From positions 27,270 to 91,269 of the forward strand of contig CAIYLH010000069.1 in the NCBI GenBank assembly GCA_903927005.1: a DNA stretch of 64,000 nt, read 5' to 3'. This document shows positions 1 to 9,900 of this stretch, one piece after another. A model generated the notes under the pieces. That model saw only the letters and a list, made by a program, of their open reading frames with translations. It made no database searches and was not told where the DNA came from. Origin of the DNA: an uncultured Pseudomonadota bacterium (GTDB lineage: Bacteria; Pseudomonadota; Gammaproteobacteria; Steroidobacterales; Steroidobacteraceae). Position 1 is the stretch's first letter. Every line of letters begins with the position of its first letter. The position numbers were made by a program, and so were the translations under genes.

Positions 1-154
1 ATCGGGTAGGCTTGGGTCAGGGTCTGTCCTGTGAAGTACAGTAGGCAGGGCTATGTGATCAAACCCGGTTGCGGCCAGAAAGATGTGCCGCCTGTCGCTG
101 CGGCTGCCGGTGATCGGCAACCTGACCGCTCTTTTTGAATCGTGAGACAGAAAA

Positions 155-1210
155 ATGTTGCCAGGGATATTTGCAAAGGCCGCGACGTGGCAGCCTCCGG
201 CGGATTGGCTGTGCATCGAGGCAATCGAGATGCATACCGGCGGTGAGCCGCTACGGGTCCTGCTCGCCGGCTTGCCGGAAATCGTCGGCGGAACTGTCCT
301 CGAAAAGAGGCGGTACTTTCGCGACCATCTGGACTGGCTCAGGACGGCACTCGTCTGGGAGCCGCGGGGGCATGCCGATATGTATGCGGCGGTGGTCTCG
401 CCGTCGGTGGACGCCGACGCGGACGTATTTTTCCTCCATAACGAGGGCTACAGCACGATGTGCGGCCACGCGATTATCGCGTTGACGACACTGGCGGCTG
501 AGCTGGACGTCCAGGCCGCACCGGCGCTGGCCCCGTCTAGGACGGTCACGATTCGCTACCGGGTGCCTGCGGGAATCGTCGAGGGGCGAGCCGTGATTGA
601 CGCTGCAGGCAGCAAGACGATCAGCTTTACGAACGTCCCGTCTTTCGCCTACGCCTTGGACCTGCAGATCGATATTCCTGGCGTAGGCCCGATCTCGGTC
701 GATATAGGCTATGGCGGCGCGTTCTACGCGGTGGTCGAGGCTGAGCAGGCGGGCGTATCGCTCGCTCTTGAGAGCTCCGCGGCTCTGATCGATCTTGGCC
801 GCAGGATCAAGAAAGCGGTGATGGGCGCCTGCGTGATCGAGCATCCCTTCGAGCGGGATCTGAGCTTCCTGTATGGAACGATATTCACAGGGCCGGCGAC
901 GTCGCCCTTGAACCACAGCCGCAATGTCTGCGTATTCGCTGACGGCGAGATCGACCGCTCGCCGACGGGTTCTGGCGTGAGCGCGCGCATAGCCATAGAG
1001 GTGGCTCGCGGTCGCATTCCGCTGGGCAGCACGATTTCCATCGAGAGCATCGTCGGAAGTGCGTTTACGGTCCGGGCGCTGGAGCGGGCGGTCGTCGGCA
1101 AGTATCCGGCAGTCGTGCCGGAAGTGTCCGGCACGGCGTTCATCACCGGCCGCTCAAAATTCTGGATTGATCCGGCCGACCCGTTCCGGACGGGCTTTCT
1201 GATTCGCTGA
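155..1210 (+). CDS. trans-3-hydroxy-L-proline dehydratase (proline racemase family)
   Basis: The 351-residue protein has the proline racemase fold signatures. The first catalytic Cys is in MCGHAII (C103). The second catalytic position reads DRSPTGSG, with Thr271 where racemases and hydroxyproline epimerases have Cys. Family knowledge links this Cys-to-Thr replacement to trans-3-hydroxy-L-proline dehydratase, which forms delta-1-pyrroline-2-carboxylate. The early motif EMHTGGEPLR (substrate pocket) is intact and the length is normal for the family. No signal peptide is visible, so it should be cytoplasmic. The ATG at 155 is preceded by only a weak purine stretch. The gene stands alone, converging on the serine hydrolase at 2803-1229, and the matching pyrroline-2-carboxylate reductase is not in the window. 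The family call is secure; the dehydratase rather than racemase assignment rests on T271. Confidence 0.85.
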   Translation: MLPGIFAKAATWQPPADWLCIEAIEMHTGGEPLRVLLAGLPEIVGGTVLEKRRYFRDHLDWLRTALVWEPRGHADMYAAVVSPSVDADADVFFLHNEGYSTMCGHAIIALTTLAAELDVQAAPALAPSRTVTIRYRVPAGIVEGRAVIDAAGSKTISFTNVPSFAYALDLQIDIPGVGPISVDIGYGGAFYAVVEAEQAGVSLALESSAALIDLGRRIKKAVMGACVIEHPFERDLSFLYGTIFTGPATSPLNHSRNVCVFADGEIDRSPTGSGVSARIAIEVARGRIPLGSTISIESIVGSAFTVRALERAVVGKYPAVVPEVSGTAFITGRSKFWIDPADPFRTGFLIR

Positions 1211-1228
1211 TTGCGCTCGCCGTGCCCC

Positions 1229-2803
1229 TCAGGGCGTCGTCGTTGAATACTCGATCTCCTGGATCCGCGGCGGTCGCGTCGGCGCCAGCAGCACGTGACC
1301 TGCAATCCGGCCATGTGCACAGCGCCACTTGAATTCACCCGTCAGTGCGCTGGTGGCGGTGATTGCCGCGGTTGTATCGCAGTCACCCACGGAGGCCTTG
1401 AGCACTGACAGCTCCCGTTGCCAGCCAGCCGCATCGCGGTCCAGCAGGAAGTTCATCGCAAAAGCGTCGCCGGCACCATCGAGCGAGCCATTGCGATAGA
1501 CCGCCCCGACGGTGAGGTAGCTGCGGGCCAGATCCGCCTCGAGAGGAACCGGGCGCGGGCTAAGCAGTCCAGTCTTCTGCAGCAAGACCGCCGCGTCCCA
1601 GACCGGTCCGGAAGGGCCGGCGTACGTGCGGTTCGCCAGCGCAAACAGGCCAATTCCAGAGTCAGGAAGCAGCAGCACGTGTGAGCCGTAGCCGGGATAG
1701 CCACCGCCGTGGCTCAGGGTGAGTCCGAGCTCGCAGTCCACGGCTATCTGCATGCCCATGCTGTAGTTGACGGGCTGGCGGCAGCTGGCTTCTCCGGAGT
1801 GGCCAGGGCGTTGACGAAGACGGGGAAAGTTGGAGCCCTGCGCAAGCTCGCGAACGGTCGCACGCCGGACCGGTCCTGTGTCAGCCCCGTCCCGCGGTGG
1901 CCACGCCGATAGCAGGTAGGCTACCCACTTCGCGTAGTCGACTGCGCTCGTCTGCACGCCGCCCATTGCGCCGAACGCGCCGGGGCCGAGCGTAGGTTCG
2001 AGCCGCCACTGGTTGTCTTCCCAGCGGTAGCCGAGCGCCCGGCGTTCCTTTGGCGCTGCGTCGGCACGGAAGCCCGAGGACTCCATGCCCAGAGGTTGCA
2101 GCAGCGTCTGGGTAATCGTGTCCGCGTAGGGATGGCCGGAGACGTTGCTGATGATGCGGCCCAGTAGCGCGAAGCCGAGGTTCGAGTAGTCGTAGGCCAT
2201 CTCCGGTGCACGCGCGAACGGGACACCCTCCTTCAACAGCCGCGTGAACTCCTCCTCCGGCAGCGGCGTCTGCCGATCGCCCCACGGGTCGTCGGTGACG
2301 AAGCCCGCCACGTGATTAAGCAGGTCCCGGACGCGGACCCGGGGCGAGTCCTGGGTTGGGTACGTCCACTCGCGCATTTCCGGAACGTAGCTCTGCGCAA
2401 GCGCGTCAAGCCGTAGCTTGTCATCGTCGCGCAGCTTCAGCACGGTAAGCGCGGTGAACGCCTTGGTCATCGACGCGATGCGAAACAGCGTGTCCGGCGA
2501 GACCGGTCGCTTCGACTCCAGGTCTTGCACGCCAAGGCCGCGCACGTAGACGAGGCGTCCCTCTGCAACGATGCCGTAGACCATGCCGGGGATGTGCGAA
2601 TCCAGAGCATAGTCCTCGAATATCCGGTCGATGCTAGCGAGCGTGTCGGCGTCGATCTTGCCGGGTGCGGTGGAGGCCGCGACAGGCTCCGCGCCCGCGC
2701 TGATCGAAAGCACTGCCAGCGATATCGTCAGCCCGAACCGGGTGGCAAGACCGACGATCCTGGCGAGCGTGTGGCGTGCGACGTGGAAATTCGCCGTGAT
2801 CAT
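1229..2803 (-). CDS. exported class C beta-lactamase-fold serine hydrolase
   Basis: This is a penicillin-binding-protein/class C beta-lactamase family hydrolase (PF00144). The nucleophile motif SMTK (SxxK) follows the usual LFRIASMTKAFTA context. The second motif is YSN (YDYSNLGFALLGR), and HGGGYPG stands in the KTG position, as in many esterase or D-peptidase members. From ATG 2803 the N-terminus is a typical Sec signal (arginine-rich start, hydrophobic LTISLAVLSISAGA), preceded by AGGA about ten bases upstream. An alternative ATG at 2848 overlaps the stop of the lipocalin gene as TGATG, which would give translational coupling. It is last in the operon TPR protein - lipocalin-like - hydrolase. 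The substrate (beta-lactam, ester or D-amino-acid peptide) cannot be told from the sequence. The C-terminal 130 residues after HGG look like an accessory beta domain. Confidence 0.85.
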   Translation of the reverse strand: MITANFHVARHTLARIVGLATRFGLTISLAVLSISAGAEPVAASTAPGKIDADTLASIDRIFEDYALDSHIPGMVYGIVAEGRLVYVRGLGVQDLESKRPVSPDTLFRIASMTKAFTALTVLKLRDDDKLRLDALAQSYVPEMREWTYPTQDSPRVRVRDLLNHVAGFVTDDPWGDRQTPLPEEEFTRLLKEGVPFARAPEMAYDYSNLGFALLGRIISNVSGHPYADTITQTLLQPLGMESSGFRADAAPKERRALGYRWEDNQWRLEPTLGPGAFGAMGGVQTSAVDYAKWVAYLLSAWPPRDGADTGPVRRATVRELAQGSNFPRLRQRPGHSGEASCRQPVNYSMGMQIAVDCELGLTLSHGGGYPGYGSHVLLLPDSGIGLFALANRTYAGPSGPVWDAAVLLQKTGLLSPRPVPLEADLARSYLTVGAVYRNGSLDGAGDAFAMNFLLDRDAAGWQRELSVLKASVGDCDTTAAITATSALTGEFKWRCAHGRIAGHVLLAPTRPPRIQEIEYSTTTP

Positions 2804-2847
2804 GGAGGGTGTTTCCTGCGTCACCAAATGAATTCTGCGTTGATGCA

Positions 2848-3387
2848 TCAAGGTGTTGGGACTCGTGCCCAGACTTTAGTCTGTACGCTCTGGTGGGGCG
2901 GTGTGCCCTGGCTGCGTGTGAATGTCAGCCGTGCCCCGACGACGTGCGCCTGTTGTGCATAGGTCGCCGCCTGTTCGGGCGGATACAGCGCGCCTGCGGC
3001 GTGGTGGGTCACCGTGGAGGTCGAGGCGTCAAAGGACCAGGTGCCGTAGTACGCGTAATAAGTGTCCAGAGTGCCCTCCTTGGCCGGGCCCTGCGCGCCG
3101 CCAGGGCGCTCGGGGCGTACGGTGGGCATGGTCAGTGTTGGCCGGGCTCCACTCATGATCTGGACGCTAAACCAGCCGCTCTTGTCATAGATCAGCAGGC
3201 CCTGGCTCTCCGCGCCGTAGAACGAATCCGGCTCGACGCCTTGTGGGGTGCGCACATCGATGCTGACCAGTTTCCAGGTGCCGATGAGATCGTCGCGGGA
3301 CGTCGGCGGTGGGTCGGCGGCCTGTACGCCCAGTGCCAGCAGGCCGCAGAGCAGCGCGGTCAGTCGCCAACGCGCGGCGGCGCTCAT
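2848..3387 (-). CDS. exported lipocalin-like domain protein
   Basis: The 179-residue product has an N-terminal signal (RWRLTALLCGLLALGVQAA) followed by DLIGTWKLVSID and the QGLLIYDKSGWFSVQIM block typical of the lipocalin-like family Lipocalin_5 (PF13924), small beta-barrel proteins of unproven ligand. A conserved YYAYYGTWSFD segment and a final beta strand fit the family. Its ATG overlaps the stop of the upstream TPR gene by four bases (ATGA), and its stop overlaps a possible start of the serine hydrolase (TGATG), so the three products are probably made in fixed ratio. It is likely periplasmic. No catalytic residues are expected; a binding role is family-based inference. Confidence 0.8.
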   Translation of the reverse strand: MSAAARWRLTALLCGLLALGVQAADPPPTSRDDLIGTWKLVSIDVRTPQGVEPDSFYGAESQGLLIYDKSGWFSVQIMSGARPTLTMPTVRPERPGGAQGPAKEGTLDTYYAYYGTWSFDASTSTVTHHAAGALYPPEQAATYAQQAHVVGARLTFTRSQGTPPHQSVQTKVWARVPTP

Positions 3388-4928
3388 GGCGTTGCGGCGG
3401 GGCCGGCCCGCAGTGCGTTGGCAAGCCCCATGGTCGCGAGTCGACGGTTCGGGAACGTATCGAGCGTGCTCCTGAAGGCAGCCGCGGCCTCGGCGTTGCG
3501 ATGCTCGACGAGCAGCATCTCGCCGAGCAGTTCCTCCAGAGGTTTCGCCGACCAGGGTGGCCCGTATTCGAACTCGAACTTCGCGGCAGCGTTGATGGCG
3601 CTGTGTAGCTGCTCCAGGCCTGCGGCGGTGTTGCCTGAGTAGAACGAGATAGCGCCCTCGAGGGCGGTGATGAGCGTGCGTGATTCGGCCAGTTCGCCGT
3701 CAGTCATCGCGTCGTACCAGGCGGGGTTCTCGCCCGGCGGCTGGATGTGCGCCGCTTCGCAACGCGCACGTAGCATCTGCAGCGCGGCTCTGGCCCCCGC
3801 CAGGTTGCCAGCCTGCGCTGCGACTATACCGCGGGCAAAGTCATGAACCGCGAAGTAGCCGATTGAAGTCACGCCGCTGCTGTCGACGGGATCTGCGGCG
3901 TCGGTGCCGGCAGCGCCGCGGGTCTCGACCAGCCAGGCCGCGCGCGCATACGCCAGTCGCAGCCGGTTCTCCTTTGTCGCGCCGGCTGCGACGTCGTTCG
4001 CTACCGACCGGACAAGCTCGGCCGCAGGCTCACTCTTGTCTTCCTGGAGGTAGGCGTACTCGAGCCAGAGCAGCGAGTGATAGTTGCGACTGCCCTCGGC
4101 GTGGGAGATCCGCAGCGCCGTTTCGTTGGCTGTGATCGCGTCGTCCCACAGGCCCAGCGCAAAGAAGATGTGCGCGGTCATGTGCTGGGCGTGCGATGCG
4201 GCGGGCGCAACCTTTGAGTAGAGCCGCGCAGCGCGCAGGCCAAGCGGCGCATGTACCGGGTCGTCGTATGCATGGATCATGTAGTGCAGGCCGCCGGGGT
4301 GGTGTTTGTCGACGTCGTAGACTGCCTCCGCCTCGGCTGCCGCGAGCATGTAGGTCGCGTGGTTGCGTACCGGCGACAGCCCTAGCAGCGACAGCGAGTA
4401 GAGCGCCCTGGCATCGAGGTCGTCGGGGTACTTGCGCGACAGGTCGTGTAGTGCGGCGCAGTAGGCGGCGTTCCGTTCGCCCTTCTCGCCGGGGCCATAG
4501 AGTTTCTCGACCGACGCCAGATAGTCACGCTCACGCACTGTCTGCCCCTTGGCGATGCGTTCCTCAGGTGTAGCGCCGAGCTGCGCGAGGGCGTCGCGGG
4601 CAGCCGCGGTGTCCTGTTCGTTCCACAGCGAATGGTTGTAGGTCAGCGCCACGCCCCAGCTGGCCATCGCGAACCTGGGGTCGATCTTGCGGGCTTCCTG
4701 GAATGAGCTACGGGCCGCGCGGTACTCAAAGCTGTGTAGCAGCGCCAGGCCCCGCAGGAATGGCTTCTGGGCGGCGGGCGCGCCGGAGTTGGCGAAGTGC
4801 ACGGCGCCCAGCTCGCCCGATACCGTGTCTTTGGCAGAATTCGCCTCGTGACCGAGTGCCGGGAGGGTCAAGGTCGCGAGCAGGGTGCAGGCGATGAGCT
4901 TCAGGAGGGGTTCGCGAGCGAGCTTCAT
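3384..4928 (-). CDS. exported tetratricopeptide-repeat protein
   Basis: The 514-residue protein starts with a Sec signal (MKLAREPLLKLIACTLLATLTLPALGHE). TPR-type helical repeats follow: FLRGLALLHSFEYRAARSSFQEARKIDPRFAMASWGVAL near residues 55-95, then repeats around the conserved HYMIHAYDDPVHAPLG block (about 215-235), and a C-terminal TPR (LVEHRNAEAAAAFRSTLDTFPN). The HxxHAYDD motif is characteristic of a widespread but functionally undefined family of exported TPR proteins. It heads the three-gene minus-strand operon, and its stop codon overlaps the lipocalin start. It is divergent from tamA across about 280 bases that must hold both promoters. The role is unknown; a scaffold or binding function in the periplasm is inferred only from the repeats. 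Confidence 0.8.
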   Translation of the reverse strand: MKLAREPLLKLIACTLLATLTLPALGHEANSAKDTVSGELGAVHFANSGAPAAQKPFLRGLALLHSFEYRAARSSFQEARKIDPRFAMASWGVALTYNHSLWNEQDTAAARDALAQLGATPEERIAKGQTVRERDYLASVEKLYGPGEKGERNAAYCAALHDLSRKYPDDLDARALYSLSLLGLSPVRNHATYMLAAAEAEAVYDVDKHHPGGLHYMIHAYDDPVHAPLGLRAARLYSKVAPAASHAQHMTAHIFFALGLWDDAITANETALRISHAEGSRNYHSLLWLEYAYLQEDKSEPAAELVRSVANDVAAGATKENRLRLAYARAAWLVETRGAAGTDAADPVDSSGVTSIGYFAVHDFARGIVAAQAGNLAGARAALQMLRARCEAAHIQPPGENPAWYDAMTDGELAESRTLITALEGAISFYSGNTAAGLEQLHSAINAAAKFEFEYGPPWSAKPLEELLGEMLLVEHRNAEAAAAFRSTLDTFPNRRLATMGLANALRAGPAATP

Positions 4929-5183
4929 GCTTTGGCTCCGGAGCTTAGGGACGGCCTCGAAACGCTTTGCCGTAATGACCCATCCTACGACAGGACCCCT
5001 TAACTACGGAATCGCCCGGACGGCGATTGGCGATTCTCGAAGGTGGGGTGCCCTACGGCTGCTTTCCGGGCCGCATGGCTGCGATAATCAGCAGCTTGCG
5101 GCCTGCCTAAGTCCTTGGTCTTCTGGGTATCCGGCTCGCATCAGGCGTAGGTGGATGTTTGGCGCTTACCAGGAGGGGATTCG

Positions 5184-5213
5184 ATGATGTTTGGCGCCCT
5201 TCGGCTGGCATGA
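5184..5213 (+). CDS. possible nine-codon leader ORF upstream of tamA
   Basis: A perfect AGGAGGGG Shine-Dalgarno sits 6-8 bases before ATGATG at 5184/5187. The frame encodes MMFGALRLA and ends in TGA at 5211-5213, overlapping the tamA ATG at 5210 as ATGA. tamA itself has no ribosome-binding site close to 5210, so the leader may deliver ribosomes by translational coupling. This is inferred from sequence spacing only. Confidence 0.4.
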   Translation: MMFGALRLA

Positions 5214-6973
5214 AGGCCTGGCTCGCCGTCGCGGCGGTGCTCTGGCTGCTGGGCGCGTGGGTGCCAGCCCATGCCTCGATTCGGGTCGATGTGCAGGGGG
5301 TGGATGGCGCCGTTCGCGACAACGTCTTCGCTTACCTGAGCCTCAAGCGCTACGCCACGCTGGATGACCTGTCGGCCGACGTGGTGGAGCGGATCTACCA
5401 ACGCGGCGCGGGCGAGATTGCGGACGCGCTCAAGCCCTTCGGCTACTACCAGCCAACCGTGACCGGGTCGCTGAAGGTGGAAGGCGCGAACTGGGTGGCA
5501 GATTTTTCAGTCACGCCGGGGCCCGCAGTCATGCTGACTGCAGCCAGCGTCACCCTGACTGGCGCCGGAGAAGGCGAGCCGTTCCTGCGCGAACTCCTCG
5601 ACGCACACCCACTGCGGGCAGGCAGCCAGCTTGATCACGCCGCCTACGACCACTTGCGCGACGAGCTGCAGCGGCGGGCGACGGCAAATGGCTACCTTGA
5701 CGCTCACTTCATCGTCAACGAACTGGTGGTGGATGCTGCGGCGCTGAAGGCGTCTGCGACGCTTGCGCTGGAGACCGGCCAGCGCTACCGATTCGGGGAA
5801 GTGATCATTGAGCAGGATGCGGTTGACCCGGCGTTGGTGAAGCGTCTGCTGCGCTTTCATGCCGGTGACTGGTACGACTCGATGGCGCTGTTGCGCACGC
5901 AGTTCGCACTGGACGACACGCGTTACTTCCAGATGGTTGTCGTGCTGCCGGGCGATCGCAACAGCGAGCAGCTGACCGTGCCGGTGCACATAGACGCCCG
6001 CCGCAATGATCGCCACAAATACACGATTGGTGCCGGCTACGACGCGGATTACGGTGCCCGTACGCGGCTCACCTGGGATGACCGACGGTTGAACCGCCGC
6101 GGTCATCGTCTGCATCTGGAGACGATCATCTCGCAGCGAGCCCAGAGCGCCACGGCGACTTATATCGTGCCAATCGGCGATCCTGCACTGGAGAAGGCGC
6201 AGGTGGATCTGACTGGCTCTAACAGTGCTCTTGCCGACGTGCAGGTGAGGTCGATCAGCCTGCGGCCCAGCGTAACGCGCGTGCGCGGTCATTGGCAGCA
6301 CGTCAACTTCATGGACTTTCTGCGCACTGAGTCACGTGCCGGCGGCGCGTCGCTGCACGACACACTGGTAGTTCCGGGCGTCAGCATTGCTCCATTGCCG
6401 CCGACGTTCCTTGGTGATACGGCCGGTGTCGGCGTCGGTCACGGTCTGTTCGCGGAAGTTCTGGGCTCGTTCACCGGTCTTGGCTCGCGGTCGACGTTCC
6501 TGCGTCTGCATGTGCGCGACGACTGGCGTGTGCCGCTGGATCGAAAGTGGCGCCTGCTGTTTAGGGCGGAGCTAGGCGCGACCGCCGCCCACGACTTCAA
6601 CGATCTGCCGACCCAGTACCGGTTCTTCGCCGGCGGTGACCGCAGCGTGCGCGGATACTCGTTCAATTCGCTGAGTCCCGTGACTGACGTGGCGGCGACG
6701 CCGACGACGGTGGCGCAGCTACTGCGGACCGGCGGCAAACACCTGGCAGTGGCCAGCGTTGAGCTTGAACGGGACCTGCCGCGTGGCTTCGCGGTCGCTG
6801 TATTCGCCGACGGCGGCAATGCCTTCAATCGCTTCGGAGATCCGCTCGAGTTCGCCGCTGGCGTAGGCGTGCGCTACAAGCTGCCGTTTGTCAGCGTCGG
6901 TCTTGACATAGCGCAGCCGCTGTCCAGAAATGGCAGCCCCCGCTTGCACCTCAACATATCGCCGGTGTACTAA
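5210..6973 (+). CDS. tamA: TamA, Omp85-family outer-membrane assembly protein
   Basis: This is an Omp85/BamA-superfamily protein. The signal peptide (MKAWLAVAAVLWLLGAWVPAHAS) is followed by POTRA domains (about residues 25-250) and a C-terminal 16-strand barrel, with the lid motif VRGYSFNSLSP near residue 485 and a final aromatic strand. The short POTRA region, at most three domains, and the gene directly downstream (tamB) distinguish TamA from BamA. TamA and TamB together help insert some outer-membrane proteins and transport phospholipids. The ATG at 5210 is chosen because it begins the signal peptide; the frame is open upstream to a TTG at 5159, but that would add residues before the signal. 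Its stop lies within 20 bases of the tamB start. Confidence 0.9.
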   Translation: MKAWLAVAAVLWLLGAWVPAHASIRVDVQGVDGAVRDNVFAYLSLKRYATLDDLSADVVERIYQRGAGEIADALKPFGYYQPTVTGSLKVEGANWVADFSVTPGPAVMLTAASVTLTGAGEGEPFLRELLDAHPLRAGSQLDHAAYDHLRDELQRRATANGYLDAHFIVNELVVDAAALKASATLALETGQRYRFGEVIIEQDAVDPALVKRLLRFHAGDWYDSMALLRTQFALDDTRYFQMVVVLPGDRNSEQLTVPVHIDARRNDRHKYTIGAGYDADYGARTRLTWDDRRLNRRGHRLHLETIISQRAQSATATYIVPIGDPALEKAQVDLTGSNSALADVQVRSISLRPSVTRVRGHWQHVNFMDFLRTESRAGGASLHDTLVVPGVSIAPLPPTFLGDTAGVGVGHGLFAEVLGSFTGLGSRSTFLRLHVRDDWRVPLDRKWRLLFRAELGATAAHDFNDLPTQYRFFAGGDRSVRGYSFNSLSPVTDVAATPTTVAQLLRTGGKHLAVASVELERDLPRGFAVAVFADGGNAFNRFGDPLEFAAGVGVRYKLPFVSVGLDIAQPLSRNGSPRLHLNISPVY

Positions 6974-6989
6974 CGTGCAACGCCTACCC

Positions 6990-9900
6990 ATGCACCGACG
7001 CCTGATCCTCGCGGTTGCCGCGGCCATGCTGCTGGTCGCTGGTGGGGGCGCGGCGTGGCTGCTCGGTACGCAAAGCGGGCTGCATGGCCTGTTCTGGTTG
7101 CTCTCGCGGTTGCCTGCGGTCGAAATCCGCGCGACTGGCTTACACGGTAGCCTGCTGGGTGGCACTACCATCGAGCAGTTGGTGGTCATGCACGAACGCG
7201 CGACGGTCGACATCCGCCGGCTTGAGACGCGCCTCGAACCTGCTGGGCTGCTGATCGGGCTGCTACAGCTGTCCTACGTGAATGCAGCGAGTGTCGCGGT
7301 CACCGTGATGCCCCGGCGTCATCCGCCGGACAACACGCCGATCGTGTTCCTGCCGCGGCCGCTGCGGATCGATGCGGCAACGGTTCGGGTTGCGTTGCTG
7401 CGCGTTCGTACCGCGGGCGGTGCGGTGCTGGAGTTTCACGACGCGGTGTCACAGTTGGCGCTGTCCCCTTCGCGCCTCGATGGCCATGCTGCACGCGTGC
7501 AGGTGGCGGGCTGGTCCGTGGGTGGTGACATGGCGCTCGTGGGGGCGCGTGAGCTGGGTTACGACGGCAAGCTCACTTTAGCGATGAGCCAAGGCGGTGG
7601 CTTTAAAGGCGACATCCGGCTGCGGGGAACGCTCGCCAGACTGACGGTGGACGCGGTCACACGCGTGCCAAGTGGCGCACATTTCTCGGGCTGGTTGCAG
7701 CTGGAGGATCGGCTCGCGGTCGACGGAAAACTCGCTGTGGATGGGTTCGATCCCGCGGTGTTCGGAGCAAGTTCCGCGCTCGGTAGCCTCAGCGGGCAGC
7801 TGCGGCTTGCAGGCTCCCTCGATCATTTTCGGGTCGAGGGGTCGCTGGCGACGAGTCGTCTGGCCGACCAGCCCGCAACAGTGGTGGTTGAAGGCGCCTA
7901 CGCGGATCGCGTCCTCACCGTTAAGCGACTCTCTGCTACGGGGCATGTGAGCGCTGGACAGCGCCGGCCGCAGTTGAGCGCGACGGGACAAGTCGATTTT
8001 CACGAACGATCACGAATTGACATCAGGGCTAGTTGGCGGGATCTGCGCTGGCCGCTGCAAGCGGGAGCTGCGCTTGTGGAAAGTCCTGAAGGGGAGCTTA
8101 CCCTGGCAGGTTCTGCCTCGTTGGCGTACCAGCTGAATGGGCGGTTTCTGGCATCTGGCATCCCACCTGCGACGGTCACGGCGCGGGGTCTGTTGCGGCA
8201 CGACGGTCTGTCGGTAGACGCACTGGAGGCTGACGTTGCGTCGGGCACGGTGTCCGCAAGAGGCGATCTTGAATTTGGCGGCCAACGGCGCTGGCATGCA
8301 CAGCTCGAGGCGCACGGTGTCGACCCCGGTGTCGTGCGCACGCCGCTGCACGGTCGGATCAACGTCTCGGTGCAGGGTGATGGTGAGGGCTTTTCGCCCA
8401 TGAAGCGGCTCGTGGCCCGCATCTCACGGTTCGACGGCACCGTGCGCGGCCTGCCGGCCAGCGGCAGCGGGCGGGTGACGGCACAGGCCGATAACTGGCG
8501 GTTCGACGACGTGCGACTGGTGTTCGGCAGCGCCAACCTCCGCGCTCACGGCGAGTTTGGCGAGCACACCCAGTTTGGCTGGCAGTTGCGTGTCGACCGG
8601 CTGGGAGACTTCGTGGCGGGCGGTGGCGGCAGCCTGCGCTCGGACGGCTCACTGTCGGGAAATGGCGCAACGCGCGCTGTACGCGGCACGCTCATTGGCC
8701 ACAATCTTGCCTACAAGAGTTTGCGTGCCGCGCAACTGAGTGCAGAGGTCGATTTTGACGGTAGCGACGCCAGGCCCTCGCTCGTTAAGGCGCTGGTGAC
8801 CAACATCGCCTACGACGGCTACCAGCTTGATCAGTTCCGGGTCGTACTCGATGGTCGCTCACACGCTCATTCGCTGCTGCTGCACCTGCAGCAGGGTAAG
8901 CACGCTGCGGACCTTTCCGGACACGGGGCCTACGAGCCGGGACGCTGGACTACCGAACTCGAGGAATTTCACGTCGCAGGCCCGCCACTCTGGTCATACC
9001 GGCTTGCGGCCCCCTCTACGCTGACCGTGTCCGCCGCTGCGATTGCGCTGACCTCAACCTGTCTGGTTCGCGATGAGTCGCGACTCTGTGGTGGCGGCAG
9101 TTGGTCCAAAGTGCAGCCATGGGTGTTTTCCGTCGATGCGACCGCGCTGCCGCTACAGTTCGCGGCGTTGCGCTTGCCGCCCGATCTCGACTACGGCGGC
9201 ACGGCGCATGTGGAGGCCCACCTGCGTGGCGGGCCTGGACAGGTGTGGACCGGTGACGCAACGGCGGACCTGGCGGATGCTGAGTTTCGCTACAAGACGG
9301 CCAGTGGCCACATCGAGGCGGCGCGCCTCGGCGCCGGCCGTCTTGCGCTTGTTGCCCGACCGGACAACCACGTTGCGAGCCTGGGGTTCGCGACGCTTGG
9401 CGGCTCGTTCGTCTCCGGCACGCTCGCGATCGGTCGCGAAGGCACGTTGGGTGCCGGATCGCCGCTGGAGGGCAACCTCACTCTTGCGACCACGGAGTTC
9501 GGTTGGTTGCCCGTGATCGTCCCGGGCATCGACCGATTTGCGGGCCGGGTCGATGGCCAGGCGCATGTAGGAGGCACGCTGGGCGCGCCACTGGTGGGTG
9601 GGACGGTGCACCTTACCGCGGGCGAGATCGACATCTTCCGGACCAACCTGCTGCTGCGTTCCATCGACGCGACGCTCTCGATCGAGGGTGATGCGCTCGG
9701 GCTCAGGGCACGTGCCGCTACTCGCGGCGGTACCGCGACTGCCGAGGGCCGCCTGGCCTGGAAGAATCGCGCCCCGTCAGGGCGGCTGGATTTCAAGGGC
9801 GAGAACCTGCTGGTGGCTGACCTGCCGGAGGCGCGCGTCGTCGCCTCGCCACAATTGGTCTTCACTGTTGAGCGCAATCGCATCAACGTCACTGGCGATG

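Noticed and set aside
53..142. Small frame encoding MCRLSLRLPVIGNLTALFES before the first gene
   Set aside because: It is very short, follows a stop closely and has no ribosome site; treated as leader sequence.
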